Assembly (NCBI RefSeq): GCF_008868005.1
Contig: NZ_WAAO01000001.1
Coordinates: 992,001-1,056,000, forward strand
Length of the DNA stretch: 64,000 nucleotides
DNA from: Microbacterium algeriense
Lineage (GTDB): Bacteria; Actinomycetota; Actinomycetes; Actinomycetales; Microbacteriaceae
Reading direction: 5' to 3'
Below are positions 1-8,026 of the stretch, piece by piece. The translations under genes were made by a program, and so were the position numbers. Within the stretch, counting starts at the first letter, position 1. Each line of letters begins with the position of its first letter. The notes beneath the pieces are model-generated. The model saw only the letters and a list, made by a program, of their open reading frames with translations, was not told where the DNA came from and did no database searches.

Positions 1-1
1 G

Positions 2-154
2 GTCATCACCCGTGAGGACCTCGCGGTGCTTCGGCCCGCCTCACCTCACCTCGTCCCGGCGAACGAGCTCTCCCGTGTGGTGGGCGCTCGCGCCACGCGT
101 GACCTGGAGGCCGACGAGGGAATCGCCTGGAACGACTTCACTCCGGCGTCCTGA
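2..154 (+). CDS. C-terminal end of a NeuB/PseI-type nonulosonic acid synthase (partial, 5' end outside window)
   Basis: Reading from base 2 gives about 50 residues ending in TGA at 152-154. The peptide begins VITREDLAVLRPASPHLVPA and continues through VVGARATRDLEADEGIAWND. This matches the antifreeze-like SAF domain that closes sialic/pseudaminic/legionaminic acid synthases (EDL..LRP, G.P.., V(I/V)G..A.RD(L/I)..DE.I.W). These enzymes condense PEP with a C6 amino sugar to form a nine-carbon sugar acid; the SAF domain contributes to the substrate pocket. The stop overlaps the next ATG by one base (TGATG), so it is probably co-transcribed with the glycosyltransferase. Nothing of the TIM barrel lies in the window, so the exact product (Neu, Pse or Leg) cannot be decided. 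Confidence 0.72.
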   Translation, partial: VITREDLAVLRPASPHLVPANELSRVVGARATRDLEADEGIAWNDFTPAS

Positions 155-1188
155 TGCGCGTGCTGTACGTGTCCGGTACGGACGGGGTGCACGACCGCCG
201 GATGATCGATGCTTGGGCTGACCACGGCGTCGATGTGTCGGCCCTGGTTCTCGACCCCGCCGCACCCGATGTCGGCCTCTTCGCGACGACGGCCGAACGG
301 TTCCAGCCGGACGTCGTGCACGCCGGTCCGGTGCCCACGATCGCGTTCGTTGTCGCGCAGGCGTGGTCCGGACCGCTGATCGCGATGTCCTGGGGGTTCG
401 ACCTCATGGCCGATGTCGAGGCGGATGACGCGATGCGGGACCGAGCGTCGGCGGTGCTCGCTCGCGCCGATGTCGTGATCGTCGACAACGACGCCGTGTA
501 TGAGCGCGCGCGGTCGCTGGGTGCGGCGGACGCGGCGATCGTCCGATTCCCCTGGGGGATCGACCACCAGCGGTTCCGCCCCGAGGGAGGCGATCTGCGG
601 GCCGAGTTCGGCATCGACGGTGCGGCGACCTGCATCGTCAGCGTTCGTCGGCATGAGGCGCTCTACGACGTCGAGACGCTCGTGCGCGCCTTCGAGGGCG
701 TCCGGTCGACCCTTCGCGAGGGAGTGCTCCTCCTTGCAGGTGGGGGCAGCCGCACCCACGTGCTGCGCGCAATGGTCGAGGACGCGGGTGCGTCGGACGC
801 GGTGATCTTCCTGGGCGAGCTGGAGGGGGAGCAGCTCGCTTCGCTGTACCGCACGGCCGACGTCTACGTCAGCACGTCGACGGTCGACGGCAGCTCGATC
901 TCGCTGCTGGAGGCGATGGCGAGCGGCGCCGTCCCCGTCGTCACCGACATTCCAGGGAATCGCCAATGGGTTCCCGAGGGCGTCGGCGTGAGATTCCCTG
1001 TCGGAGACCACGAGCAACTGGGAGCGGTGCTGCTCGAACTCGAGGCAGACCCCGCCCGACGCGCACGGATGGGGGAGGCAGCGGCACGTCTGGCACAGGA
1101 GCACGCCGACTGGCGGGACGGCGCTCGCCGTCTGCGCGGGGCCGCTGATCTCGCGGTGGCGCGGCACGCGCGAAGGGCCGTCTCGTGA
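154..1188 (+). CDS. Glycosyltransferase family 4 (GT-B fold)
   Basis: A 344-residue cytosolic glycosyltransferase. The N-terminal half starts MRVLYVSGTDGVHDRRM and looks like the acceptor-binding Rossmann domain. The C-terminal half has the usual GT4 donor-site series: GGGSRTHVLRAMVEDAG, then FLGELEGEQLASLYRTADVYVSTS, then SSISLLEAMASGAVPVVTD with the Glu of the EX7E region. It probably uses a nucleotide-activated sugar to glycosylate a surface glycan or protein. ATG at 154 overlaps the upstream stop and the end overlaps the next GTG (GTGA at 1185), so it sits in a tight nonulosonate operon. Donor and acceptor cannot be read from sequence. Confidence 0.88.
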   Translation: MRVLYVSGTDGVHDRRMIDAWADHGVDVSALVLDPAAPDVGLFATTAERFQPDVVHAGPVPTIAFVVAQAWSGPLIAMSWGFDLMADVEADDAMRDRASAVLARADVVIVDNDAVYERARSLGAADAAIVRFPWGIDHQRFRPEGGDLRAEFGIDGAATCIVSVRRHEALYDVETLVRAFEGVRSTLREGVLLLAGGGSRTHVLRAMVEDAGASDAVIFLGELEGEQLASLYRTADVYVSTSTVDGSSISLLEAMASGAVPVVTDIPGNRQWVPEGVGVRFPVGDHEQLGAVLLELEADPARRARMGEAAARLAQEHADWRDGARRLRGAADLAVARHARRAVS

Positions 1189-1952
1189 TCCTCGGGGTGG
1201 TGCAGGCGCGGATGGGGTCGTCGCGGCTGCCGGGAAAGGTCATGGCCGATCTCGGCGGCCGCCCCGTGATCGATCGTGTCGTCAGTCGGCTGAGGGCATC
1301 CGCCCTGGTGGACGAGGTCGTGATCGCGACGTCGACGGCTCCAGCGGACGACGCGCTGGAGGTGTGGGCCCGGAGTTCGGGCACAAGGGTCATCCGAGGA
1401 GACGAGTTCGACGTGCTCGATCGCTTCCACTCCGCTTTGGCCGAGTTCCCCCAGGCTGAGCACCTCGTGCGGGTCACCGGCGACTGTCCCCTCATCGACC
1501 CTGCGCTGGTCGATGAGGTCGTTCGACTCCACCTCGGCACCGGCGCGGACTTCTCGGCGAATCGGCTTCCACCGCCGGCGCGGAGGACGACGCCCGTGGG
1601 GCTGGACGTGGAGGTGGCGCGCCGCGAGGCCCTCGAGACCGCGTGGCGCGCCGCGCGGGAACCAGCGGACCGCGAGCACGTGATGCCGTTCCTGTATCGG
1701 GAGCCCGGACGCTTCCGGGTCAGCGTCTCGGACATGGAAGAGGATCTCTCCGGCTACCGATGGACCGTGGACACGCCGGAGGACCTGGAGGCTGTGCGGG
1801 CGATCTGGGCGCACCTCGACGGCCCTCTGGCCGGCTGGGCGGAGGTGCTCGCCGTGGTGCGGGAGCATCCGGAGATCAGCGAGCTGAACGCTCAGGTCGC
1901 GCAGAAGCACGTCGATGTCGTCGACGAGCGCTGGAGGGGTGGCGTCGGCTGA
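1185..1952 (+). CDS. SpsF/NeuA-like cytidylyltransferase, probable CMP-nonulosonate activator
   Basis: 255 residues with a GTG start overlapping the upstream TGA. The N-terminus VVQARMGSSRLPGKVMADLG is the nucleotide-binding signature of the CMP-NeuAc synthetase/KdsB superfamily, and the whole protein follows the SpsF subtype: RVTGDCPLIDPALVDEVV, GLDVEVARREALETAW, EHVMPFLYREPGRFRV and YRWTVDTPEDLEAV. The family transfers CMP to a sugar acid. Placed just after a NeuB/PseI-type synthase and a glycosyltransferase, it is the natural candidate to activate the nonulosonic acid, though SpsF subtypes are less well characterised than PseF/NeuA. It is the last gene of this + strand unit and converges on pseB, with only 13 bp between the stops. 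Confidence 0.82.
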   Translation: MILGVVQARMGSSRLPGKVMADLGGRPVIDRVVSRLRASALVDEVVIATSTAPADDALEVWARSSGTRVIRGDEFDVLDRFHSALAEFPQAEHLVRVTGDCPLIDPALVDEVVRLHLGTGADFSANRLPPPARRTTPVGLDVEVARREALETAWRAAREPADREHVMPFLYREPGRFRVSVSDMEEDLSGYRWTVDTPEDLEAVRAIWAHLDGPLAGWAEVLAVVREHPEISELNAQVAQKHVDVVDERWRGGVG

Positions 1953-1965
1953 GAAGGCCGCCGGG

Positions 1966-2955
1966 TCAGAGCCCGTTCCGGATGATCTCCGCGATCTCCT
2001 CGCGGGTGTACCAGAGGTCGTTCTTGTCCGATCGGAACGCGAAACCCTCCGGGACGGGTGTGGAACCCGCCGGGGTCTGGTAGCCCCACGACGCGATATC
2101 CGGCTGGATGATGAAGTACTTCCCGTCCTGGATGGTCACCGCGCGCCGTCCTTCCTCAGGGCTGATCATCTCCTCGTGCAGCTTCTCACCGGGTCGCAGA
2201 CCGACGTCGACCAGCTCGGCGCCGGGGACGACCGCGTGGGCCAGGTCGGTCACCTTCATCGAGGGGATGTTGGGAACCAGGAGCTCGCCGCCCTGCATGA
2301 AGTCGAAGGCATCCACGACCATCTCGACCGCCTGGGGCAGGCTGATGAAGAAGCGCGTGCACCTCAGGTCCGTGATCGGCAGCGGCTGACCGCTCGCGCC
2401 GAGCTTCTCGAAGAACGGGATGACGGATCCTCGCGATCCCATCACATTCCCGTAGCGGACGACAGCGAAGCGCGTGGGGTAGGCGGCAGCGTAGTGGTTG
2501 CCGGTGATGAAGAGCTTGTCCGCGGTGAGCTTGGTCGCGCCATAGAGGTTGATCGGACTCGATGCCTTGTCGGTGGAGAGCGCGATCACCTTCTTCACGC
2601 CCGCGTCGATCGAGGCTTCGATCACATTCTGGCTGCCGAGGACGTTGGTCTTGACGAACTCGAACGGGTTGTACTCGGCGGTGTCGACCTGCTTGAGGGC
2701 GGCGGCGTGGACGACGTAGTCGACGCCGTGCAGGGCCCGCGCGAGTCTGCGTTCGTCTCTGATGTCGCCGATGAACCAACGCAGGCGGGGATCATCCTTG
2801 AACTGCTGACGCACCTCGTACTGCTTCAGTTCGTCCCTCGAGAAGACGACGAGACGTCGCGGGTTCAGGTTGTCGAGGGCATAGCGGATGAACGCCTTGC
2901 CGAACGAGCCGGTTCCGCCGGTGATGAGAATGCTGGATTCACTGAGAATGGACAC
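1966..2955 (-). CDS. pseB: UDP-N-acetylglucosamine 4,6-dehydratase (inverting), PseB
   Basis: A 329-residue short-chain dehydrogenase/reductase with the extended-SDR nucleotide site ILITGGTGSFGKAF near residue 10 and the PseB/FlaA1 hallmark FSRDELKQYEVRQQF. Further motifs are FIGDIRDERRL, VHAAALKQVDTAEYNPFE, STDKASSPINLYGATKLTAD (catalytic Lys in place of the usual Tyr-x3-Lys Tyr) and RYGNVMGSRGSVIPFF. It catalyses dehydration and C5 epimerisation of UDP-GlcNAc, the first step of pseudaminic acid synthesis. The GTG at 2955 was chosen because AGAGGG lies 8 nt upstream and the family begins about ten residues before GGTGSFG; a longer open frame exists but its extra residues are low-complexity shadow. 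It is divergent from the DUF4012 gene. Confidence 0.93.
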   Translation of the reverse strand: MSILSESSILITGGTGSFGKAFIRYALDNLNPRRLVVFSRDELKQYEVRQQFKDDPRLRWFIGDIRDERRLARALHGVDYVVHAAALKQVDTAEYNPFEFVKTNVLGSQNVIEASIDAGVKKVIALSTDKASSPINLYGATKLTADKLFITGNHYAAAYPTRFAVVRYGNVMGSRGSVIPFFEKLGASGQPLPITDLRCTRFFISLPQAVEMVVDAFDFMQGGELLVPNIPSMKVTDLAHAVVPGAELVDVGLRPGEKLHEEMISPEEGRRAVTIQDGKYFIIQPDIASWGYQTPAGSTPVPEGFAFRSDKNDLWYTREEIAEIIRNGL

Positions 2956-3077
2956 GCGAAGATCCCTCTGAAGCCGGGAAGGACGTACGTCTCGCTCAGT
3001 GGATGAGGAAGTGCGTACTCGGACCCCATCATCATATTGAACCGAGCGGCCCGACCGCGGACGCCGACTCAGCGGGT

Positions 3078-3106
3078 GTTCGGATTCCGAACGATAGGAT
3101 CCCAAC
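3078..3106 (+). promoter_or_regulatory. Palindrome GTTCGGATTCCGAAC plus -10 box TAGGAT of a leaderless gene
   Basis: A perfect 7+1+7 inverted repeat lies at 3078-3092. TAGGAT at 3095-3100 is followed by 6 nt and then the GTG start at 3107. That spacing puts the transcription start at or next to the start codon, and there is no Shine-Dalgarno sequence. The palindrome would overlap the -35/spacer region and may be an operator for an unidentified repressor. The -35 is not recognisable. Confidence 0.5.
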
Positions 3107-4891
3107 GTGTCCCATACGTCCCGCAGGGCAGCCCGTGAAGCTGCGCAGAAGCAGCAGGCCGACCGCGAGGCTGCTGAGCAGCGTGCCGGCGTCGCCGCTC
3201 GCCGAGCGAGGCGCCGCAAGCGCGCCGGCGTCATCTGGCTGATCGTCGGCCTCGTCCTCGTGGTGCTGCTCGCGGCCGCTGTCTGGGTGGGGTTCCGCGC
3301 GCTCACCGTGAAGGACGGTCTGGAGCAGAGTCAGCGGCTCATCGGCGAACTGCAGAACGGAGCCGACGTCAAAGCCACCCTCGAGGAGATCTCCGGGCAT
3401 GCGGAAAGCGCGGGCGCCGCGGCGTCCGATCCCGTCTGGGCGGCGTTCGAGTGGATCCCGGTGGCGGGCGAGAATCTGCGGGGGGTCCGCCTGGCCGCGC
3501 AGTCGCTCGATGTGCTCGTGAACGACGTCGGGGTGCCGGTGCTCGGCGGCGGGACGGATGGCGGCGCGCTGATCCCGAAGATCCTCGAGGTGACGAAGGC
3601 GGAGTCGGGGCGCATCGCGCAGTTGGCTGAAGAGATCGGCGCCGTGCAGAAGTCGACCGCGCTGATCGGGCCCGTCCGGAAGGGCGTCGACCAGGTCTCC
3701 GAGGTGATGGGGATGGCAGCCCCCGCGGTTGAGATGCTCCCGACGCTCCTCGGCGCCGACGGCACGCGCAACTATCTCCTCGTCTTCCAGAACAACGCCG
3801 AGACCCTCGCTCTTGGCGGCAGCGCGGCAGCGCAGACCCTCATCAACGTCGACAACGGCAAGATCACGATGGGCAGTCAAGGGAGCAGCGCCAGCTACCA
3901 GAACGGCGTCGCGGTGGATGTGCCGGTCGAGCAGAGCGCAATCGATCTCTACTCGAGCTACCTCGTCGACCACATCAACACGAGCATGAGCCGACCGGAC
4001 TTCCCCACCGCAGCGAAGATCATGCGCGCCTGGTGGCAGCGCGACATCGCCCCGGACGAGATCGACGCGGTGATCTCCATCGACCCGCTCGCACTGTCGC
4101 GGATCCTGGTCGCCACTGGACCGATCCCCTTGGTCACCGGCGACGTCCTGAGCAGCGAGAACGCCACGGCGCTGCTGCTGAGCCAGGTCTACCAGCGCTG
4201 GGACAGCTACGAGCATCCCGAACTGGTCGACGGTTTCTTCGCCGCCGCGGCCGGAGCCGTTTTCCAGAAGGTCGCCTCGGGCCAGTTCAACCTGAAGGAC
4301 ATGGCCTGGGCTCTGAACGAGAGCGCCGCTCAGGGCAGCCTCCTCGTGTGGAGTGAGGATGACAAGGTCACCGAGGCCATCGCCGGACACCGCATCAGCG
4401 GCATCCTTCCGACGGACAACAACGATGCGACGACGATCGGCGTCTTCTTCAACAACAGCAACGGTTCGAAGATCGATTACTACACGCAGGCGTCGATCAA
4501 CGCGGACGCCGTGTGCGAAGCCGGCTCCGCGACCTTCACTGTGAATGCGGGTCTCACGCTGCCGATCACCCAGGAGCAGGCCGAGGCGCTGCCGCGGTAT
4601 GTGCAGAGCATGACATTCTTCACCACGTTCCGAGACTGGATCTACATATACGGCCCTCCCGGGACCGCCGTCTCCAACGTGGCTGTGAACGGCGAGCGCG
4701 TCGAGGTGCTTCAGCAGGGGATCGATGACCTCGGACGCCCCACCGCGCGGTTCGAAGCTTGGTTCGATGCGGGTGATCAGGTGAACGTGACGGCGTCCTT
4801 CACGGGCGAGGGTGAGTTCGGTCCGCTCGCGGTGCAGACGAACCCGATGATCCACCCCACGGTGCCCTCGATCACGGACTCCTGCGGCTGA
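3107..4891 (+). CDS. DUF4012 domain-containing membrane protein
   Basis: 594 residues. An Arg/Ala-rich, positively charged cytoplasmic N-terminus (1-40) is followed by one transmembrane helix (about 41-62, VIWLIVGLVLVVLLAAAVWV) and a large extracellular part. The recognisable DUF4012 core includes GTRNYLLVFQNNAE near residue 220 and DPLALSRILVATGPIPL near 325. DUF4012 proteins have no established biochemical role but are often encoded in actinobacterial exopolysaccharide or cell-wall glycan loci, as here between pseB and a polyprenyl glycosylphosphotransferase. The start is GTG with a leaderless-type promoter. Function in glycopolymer assembly or attachment is inference from context only. Confidence 0.85.
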   Translation: MSHTSRRAAREAAQKQQADREAAEQRAGVAARRARRRKRAGVIWLIVGLVLVVLLAAAVWVGFRALTVKDGLEQSQRLIGELQNGADVKATLEEISGHAESAGAAASDPVWAAFEWIPVAGENLRGVRLAAQSLDVLVNDVGVPVLGGGTDGGALIPKILEVTKAESGRIAQLAEEIGAVQKSTALIGPVRKGVDQVSEVMGMAAPAVEMLPTLLGADGTRNYLLVFQNNAETLALGGSAAAQTLINVDNGKITMGSQGSSASYQNGVAVDVPVEQSAIDLYSSYLVDHINTSMSRPDFPTAAKIMRAWWQRDIAPDEIDAVISIDPLALSRILVATGPIPLVTGDVLSSENATALLLSQVYQRWDSYEHPELVDGFFAAAAGAVFQKVASGQFNLKDMAWALNESAAQGSLLVWSEDDKVTEAIAGHRISGILPTDNNDATTIGVFFNNSNGSKIDYYTQASINADAVCEAGSATFTVNAGLTLPITQEQAEALPRYVQSMTFFTTFRDWIYIYGPPGTAVSNVAVNGERVEVLQQGIDDLGRPTARFEAWFDAGDQVNVTASFTGEGEFGPLAVQTNPMIHPTVPSITDSCG

Positions 4892-4904
4892 TTCTGCATC
4901 AGGA

Positions 4905-4933
4905 CTGGCGAATCACAATCTCTGGAGTAAACT
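4905..4933 (+). promoter_or_regulatory. Candidate promoter for the glycosylphosphotransferase gene
   Basis: TAAACT at 4928-4933 is a good -10 box in an unusually AT-rich patch just after the DUF4012 stop. The -35 at 4905-4910 (CTGGCG) is weak. Transcription from here would give a leader of about 55 nt (or about 110 nt if the downstream ATG is used). Confidence 0.4.
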
Positions 4934-4994
4934 GAGCCGCGATTCAGTGAATCCGCTGAGAGTTGCGCGCGGATCACGCCGGGCGTAATAGGGG

Positions 4995-6512
4995 GTGGTC
5001 AGCATCGTTGTGGATGCCGTGCCTATGCATTCGCGAAATGCTGGAATTCCGATGACCGGTGCGCATGCGCGCGCGGGGTCGGTCGGCCGCCGTCGCGGGG
5101 AGTGGCCGCGTCGCTACGCGAGTCGCCTGTTCTTCAGCGACGTGCTCGTCGTGACGGTCACGATCACCGCCGTCGGGCTGCTGACGAGCCCCGGAGCCGA
5201 AGGCGATGTGACCTGGCCCAACGGCCCCACCATCGGGTACCCGGTCGTGCTCGCCGTCATCGGCCTCGTCTGGCTTGTCGGACTCGACGCCATCGACACC
5301 CGCGATCACCACACGGTGGGACACGGCATCCTCGAGTACCGCAGGATCGTCGACGCGACCATCGCCGTGTTCGCCTTCACGGTCGCCGTCGCGTTCTTCC
5401 TCGGCATGGAGATCTCGCGCCTTCTGCTGGCGCTGATCTTCCCCGTCGGGCTGGTCCTCCTACTCGGTTCGCGCTGGCTCTGGCGGCAGTGGCTCCGCGG
5501 ACGCCAGCGAAAGGGCGAGTACACCCATCGTGCGGTGCTCATCGGCGAGCGAAGCAACGTGAAGCACGTCGCTCAGCAGATCCGCCGCACGGACGGCAGC
5601 GGCTACACGATCGTCGGCGTCATCACAGACGGGGTGCCCTCGGAGGGGATGCCGCAGCTCGAGGTCCTCGGCGACATCCGCAGCGCCGAGCGCGCGCTCG
5701 ATGCGGCGAGCATCGACGCGCTCATCATCGTCGGCTCCGACGACATCGATCCTGAGACGATGCGACGGCTCGGTTATGCCGTAGCGGACCGCGATATCCA
5801 CATGATCATGGCTCCGGCGCTGACCGACGTCGCCGGCCCCCGACTGCACGCGACCCCGGTCGCGGGACTGCCGCTGGTGCACGTGGACTTCCCTCGCATG
5901 GAGGGAGGCAAGCGATTCCTCAAGCGCGCCTTCGACATCGTCGGATCCACGGCGCTGCTGATCCTGTTCTCGCCGGTGTTCCTCGCCACGGCGATCGCGA
6001 TCAAGATCGACGGTCCCGGCCCGATCTTCTATCACCAGGAGCGCATCGGTCGCGGCGGCAAGACCTTCGGCATGCGCAAGTTCCGGTCCATGGTGGCGAA
6101 TGCCGACGACCAGCTCGCCAGTCTGCTGGACCTGCAGGGCTCGAGCGAGACGCCGCTGTTCAAGGTGTCGGATGACCCGCGCATCACGAAGATCGGCCGC
6201 TTCCTCCGCAAGCACTCGATCGATGAACTGCCGCAGCTCGTCAACGTCGTCCGCGGTGACATGAGTCTGGTCGGGCCCCGTCCGCAACGCGCGGCCGAGG
6301 TCGCGCTCTACGACGACATCGCCCTTCGCCGGCTCGCCGTCAAGCCGGGCATGAGCGGACTCTGGCAGGTGAGCGGCCGGTCCTCCCTCTCGTGGGAGGA
6401 GACGATCAGACTCGACCTCTACTACGTGGAGAACTGGTCCCTCACGCAGGACGTCGTGATCCTGTTCCGCACGATCCGCGCCGTCGTCGCCCCAGGAGCG
6501 AGCGCGCACTGA
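4995..6512 (+). CDS. Exopolysaccharide polyprenyl glycosylphosphotransferase (WbaP/CpsE type)
   Basis: Up to 505 residues. The N-terminal half has several transmembrane helices (around FFSDVLVVTVTITAVGLL, VVLAVIGLVWLVGL, IAVFAFTVAVAFFLG, LLLALIFPVGLVLLLG), then a CoA-binding-like Rossmann region (THRAVLIGERSNVKHV). The C-terminal bacterial sugar transferase domain runs from about residue 305: KRAFDIVGSTALLILFSPVF, PIFYHQERIGRGGKTFGMRK, IGRFLRKHSIDELPQL, DMSLVGPRPQRAAE and PGMSGLWQVSGRS. It loads the first sugar-1-phosphate onto undecaprenyl phosphate to start glycan repeat synthesis. The start is uncertain: GTG 4995 gives the longest frame, but ATG 5052 with GGAA upstream is also plausible. 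Confidence 0.92.
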   Translation: MVSIVVDAVPMHSRNAGIPMTGAHARAGSVGRRRGEWPRRYASRLFFSDVLVVTVTITAVGLLTSPGAEGDVTWPNGPTIGYPVVLAVIGLVWLVGLDAIDTRDHHTVGHGILEYRRIVDATIAVFAFTVAVAFFLGMEISRLLLALIFPVGLVLLLGSRWLWRQWLRGRQRKGEYTHRAVLIGERSNVKHVAQQIRRTDGSGYTIVGVITDGVPSEGMPQLEVLGDIRSAERALDAASIDALIIVGSDDIDPETMRRLGYAVADRDIHMIMAPALTDVAGPRLHATPVAGLPLVHVDFPRMEGGKRFLKRAFDIVGSTALLILFSPVFLATAIAIKIDGPGPIFYHQERIGRGGKTFGMRKFRSMVANADDQLASLLDLQGSSETPLFKVSDDPRITKIGRFLRKHSIDELPQLVNVVRGDMSLVGPRPQRAAEVALYDDIALRRLAVKPGMSGLWQVSGRSSLSWEETIRLDLYYVENWSLTQDVVILFRTIRAVVAPGASAH

Positions 6513-6623
6513 TCGGGTCCGTGTGACACGGCGCGACTCGGGGGTTCCCTCTCCTCCACCTCGGATGCAGAATGAGAGGGTCGGCCGGGCCGGCCGCACG
6601 CACACCGCCTCCGAAGGGGAATC

Positions 6624-6836
6624 ATGGGTATCGAGGACGCCGTCAACAAGGGCAAGGACCTGTACGAGCAGAACAAGGACAAGCTCGCCGAAGCCGTCAA
6701 GAGCGAGCAGGCCGAGGACATCAGCGACAAGGTGCTGGACGGGGTCGCGGACTTCGCCAAGAAGATCGCCCCGGGCGCCGCGGACAAGATCGACGAGATC
6801 CGCGAGAGTGCCGACAAGGCTGTCGGCAACGAGTAG
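6624..6836 (+). CDS. Small charged helical protein, Rv0909/MT0933 antitoxin-like
   Basis: 70 residues, MGIEDAVNKGKDLYEQNKDK then a Lys/Asp/Glu/Ala-rich sequence that looks entirely helical (DKVLDGVADFAKKI, AADKIDEIRESADKAV). A clear Shine-Dalgarno (GAAGGGGA) precedes the ATG and a strong terminator follows. The composition and repeat-like K-D-K-V/A pattern resemble the actinobacterial MT0933-type putative antitoxins and CsbD-like stress proteins. No toxin gene is adjacent (both neighbouring gaps lack a toxin-sized frame with coding character), so a toxin-antitoxin role is not supported by context. Read it as a small expressed protein of unknown function. Confidence 0.7.
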   Translation: MGIEDAVNKGKDLYEQNKDKLAEAVKSEQAEDISDKVLDGVADFAKKIAPGAADKIDEIRESADKAVGNE

Positions 6837-6853
6837 GACGACGAGCATCCGCT

Positions 6854-6896
6854 GAGAGCGGCGGTCACCCGTATCGAGGGGGACCGCCGCTTCTCT
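6854..6896 (+). terminator. Rho-independent terminator of the small antitoxin-like gene
   Basis: Inverted repeat GAGAGCGGCGGTC (6854-6866) against GACCGCCGCTTCTC (6882-6895), about 12 paired bases with one bulge and a 15-nt loop. It lies 18 nt after the stop. The T-tract is poor (TTCTCTGC), as often in high-GC actinobacteria. Confidence 0.7.
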
Positions 6897-6968
6897 GCGT
6901 GCGGGGGAGTGCCGGGCGGCAGGCCCACGGTGTGGCGGATTCACGGATGCATCGAGTAGGATCATGTC

Positions 6969-7255
6969 GACCGCCTGGGGATCTTGCGGTCGGGGAAGCC
7001 GAAGGGGTTCGGTTTCCCGAAGCACGCGGTGTTCCGCGTACAAAACTGGGGAAAGACGATCTTGGGGATCATCGTGCGACGCGCGCACTCTGTGCGCCTG
7101 AGCGTCTCCCTGCCTGCGCGGCGGGTCTTCTTCCGCCGCGCCCTCGGTCGAGGAGTTCGGCGTCCCTTCACGCCGAGCTGCTCGCGTTCGGTGTGCCCCC
7201 TCGCACTGAACGCCCTCCCCAAGCGGGGCGAGGCATGGGGATGCCTCGCCCCGCT
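6969..7255. other. Chain of hairpins in a gene-poor gap; candidate structured RNA
   Basis: There is no convincing gene between 6837 and 7709. Within it, six hairpins stand close together: GACCGC/GCGGTC (6969-6991), GGGAA-CCGAA/TTCGG-TTCCC (6993-7018), GCGCAC/GTGCGC (7083-7097), GCGCGGCGG/CCGCCGCGC (7116-7141), TCGGCGT/ACGCCGA (7157-7176), and a 15-bp perfect stem with a GGGG loop (7222-7255). The last resembles a terminator but lacks a T-run. A 95-codon frame (6984-7271) crosses the region, but has no ribosome site and odd composition (Arg/Pro/Phe). It does not resemble tmRNA, RNase P RNA or SRP RNA. The direction of transcription cannot be told from the stems. Confidence 0.45.
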
Positions 7256-7323
7256 CTCACCGTCGTTCTGACCTGACCAGGAGCGGCGTCGAGGGCTCTG
7301 AGGCAAGCGCGACACGCCCGGGT

Positions 7324-7353
7324 TTGCGGAAGTGAAATCCGTCATGGCAGAAT
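7324..7353 (+). promoter_or_regulatory. Candidate promoter of the S10 operon
   Basis: TTGCGG (7324-7329), 18 nt, then CAGAAT (7348-7353), in a locally AT-richer stretch. Matches to consensus are partial. It is the only reasonable sigma-70-like pair seen in the 450 nt before rpsJ. Confidence 0.35.
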
Positions 7354-7709
7354 AGACAGGTTCGATATTCCGTCGCCGCTGTGCGTGCGCCGGATCACTG
7401 CCAGGGCAGTGCATAGACGGTACCTCCTCCGGGATGGTGCAGGGTTCTAGGCCGCGGGTAGCAGAACAACACCCCGACACCCCTCTTCATGAAGGGTTCT
7501 GCCGTGCGCGGCGGAGGGTCGGCATCCGGTCGCTTCACGGCGTCCGGCTGACATGAGAACAGTGGTGCAGCCCTTCGACAGGCTCAGGGACCGAGAGGTC
7601 GCGAGTCCGAGAAGGCGAGTGCCGAGGCGCGAACAGCGCCGACGTGCGTCCAATGCCCCAGGGCCACCCGGTCCCGGACGGTAAGACGCCTAAAGAGAGA
7701 GAGCAGACA
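7354..7709 (+). other. Long (about 350 nt) leader of rpsJ with hairpins and one dispersed repeat
   Basis: If the promoter at 7324-7353 is right, the S10 operon has a leader of about 350 nt. It holds CACTGCC-AG-GGCAGTG (around 7397-7412), a GTTCT/AGAAC arm pair (about 7443-7470), CTTCATGAAG near 7487 and a copy of the CTTCGACAGGCTCAG repeat. Long structured leaders of r-protein operons in other bacteria bind a ribosomal protein (L4 or S10-operon product) for feedback control; whether this one does is inference. I see no gene here. Confidence 0.4.
7571..7592 (+). repeat. Dispersed repeat CCCTTCGACAGGCTCAGGGA-CC
   Basis: The same core is found at 14364-14386, inverted at 14436-14450, and in degenerate form at 21690-21709 and 45724-45746. 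It is a single arm here, without its inverted partner. Confidence 0.7.
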
Positions 7710-8018
7710 ATGGCGGGACAGAAGATCCGCATTCGCCTGAAGTCGTATGACCACGAGGTCATCGACACGTCCGCACGCAAGATCGTCGACACCGTGACCC
7801 GTGCGGGTGCGACCGTCGTCGGACCCGTGCCCCTTCCGACCGAGAAGAACGTCGTGTGCGTCATCCGGTCGCCGCACAAGTACAAGGACAGCCGCGAGCA
7901 CTTCGAGATGCGCACCCACAAGCGTCTGATCGACATCGTCGACCCGACGCCCAAGGCCGTCGACTCGCTGATGCGTCTCGACCTGCCTGCCGATGTCAAC
8001 ATCGAGATCAAGCTCTGA
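7710..8018 (+). CDS. rpsJ: 30S ribosomal protein S10 (also NusE)
   Basis: 102 residues beginning [20 protein letters not shown] and ending NIEIKL, the full family length. The KIRIRLK.YDH opening, [10 protein letters not shown] loop and [20 protein letters not shown] block are diagnostic. S10 sits in the 30S head and, as NusE, joins antitermination complexes. The ATG at 7710 follows a GAGAGAGAG purine run; upstream in-frame ATGs add residues unlike the family. First gene of an 11-gene S10 operon. Confidence 0.99.
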   Translation: MAGQKIRIRLKSYDHEVIDTSARKIVDTVTRAGATVVGPVPLPTEKNVVCVIRSPHKYKDSREHFEMRTHKRLIDIVDPTPKAVDSLMRLDLPADVNIEIKL

Positions 8019-8026
8019 GGTCCGCC

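Noticed and set aside
6624..6836. Toxin-antitoxin pair
   Set aside because: Only the antitoxin-like protein is visible; no toxin gene adjoins it on either side.
6984..7271. 95-codon frame in the gap before rpsJ
   Set aside because: No ribosome site, unusual composition, and its sequence is explained by the hairpin chain. Not listed as a gene.
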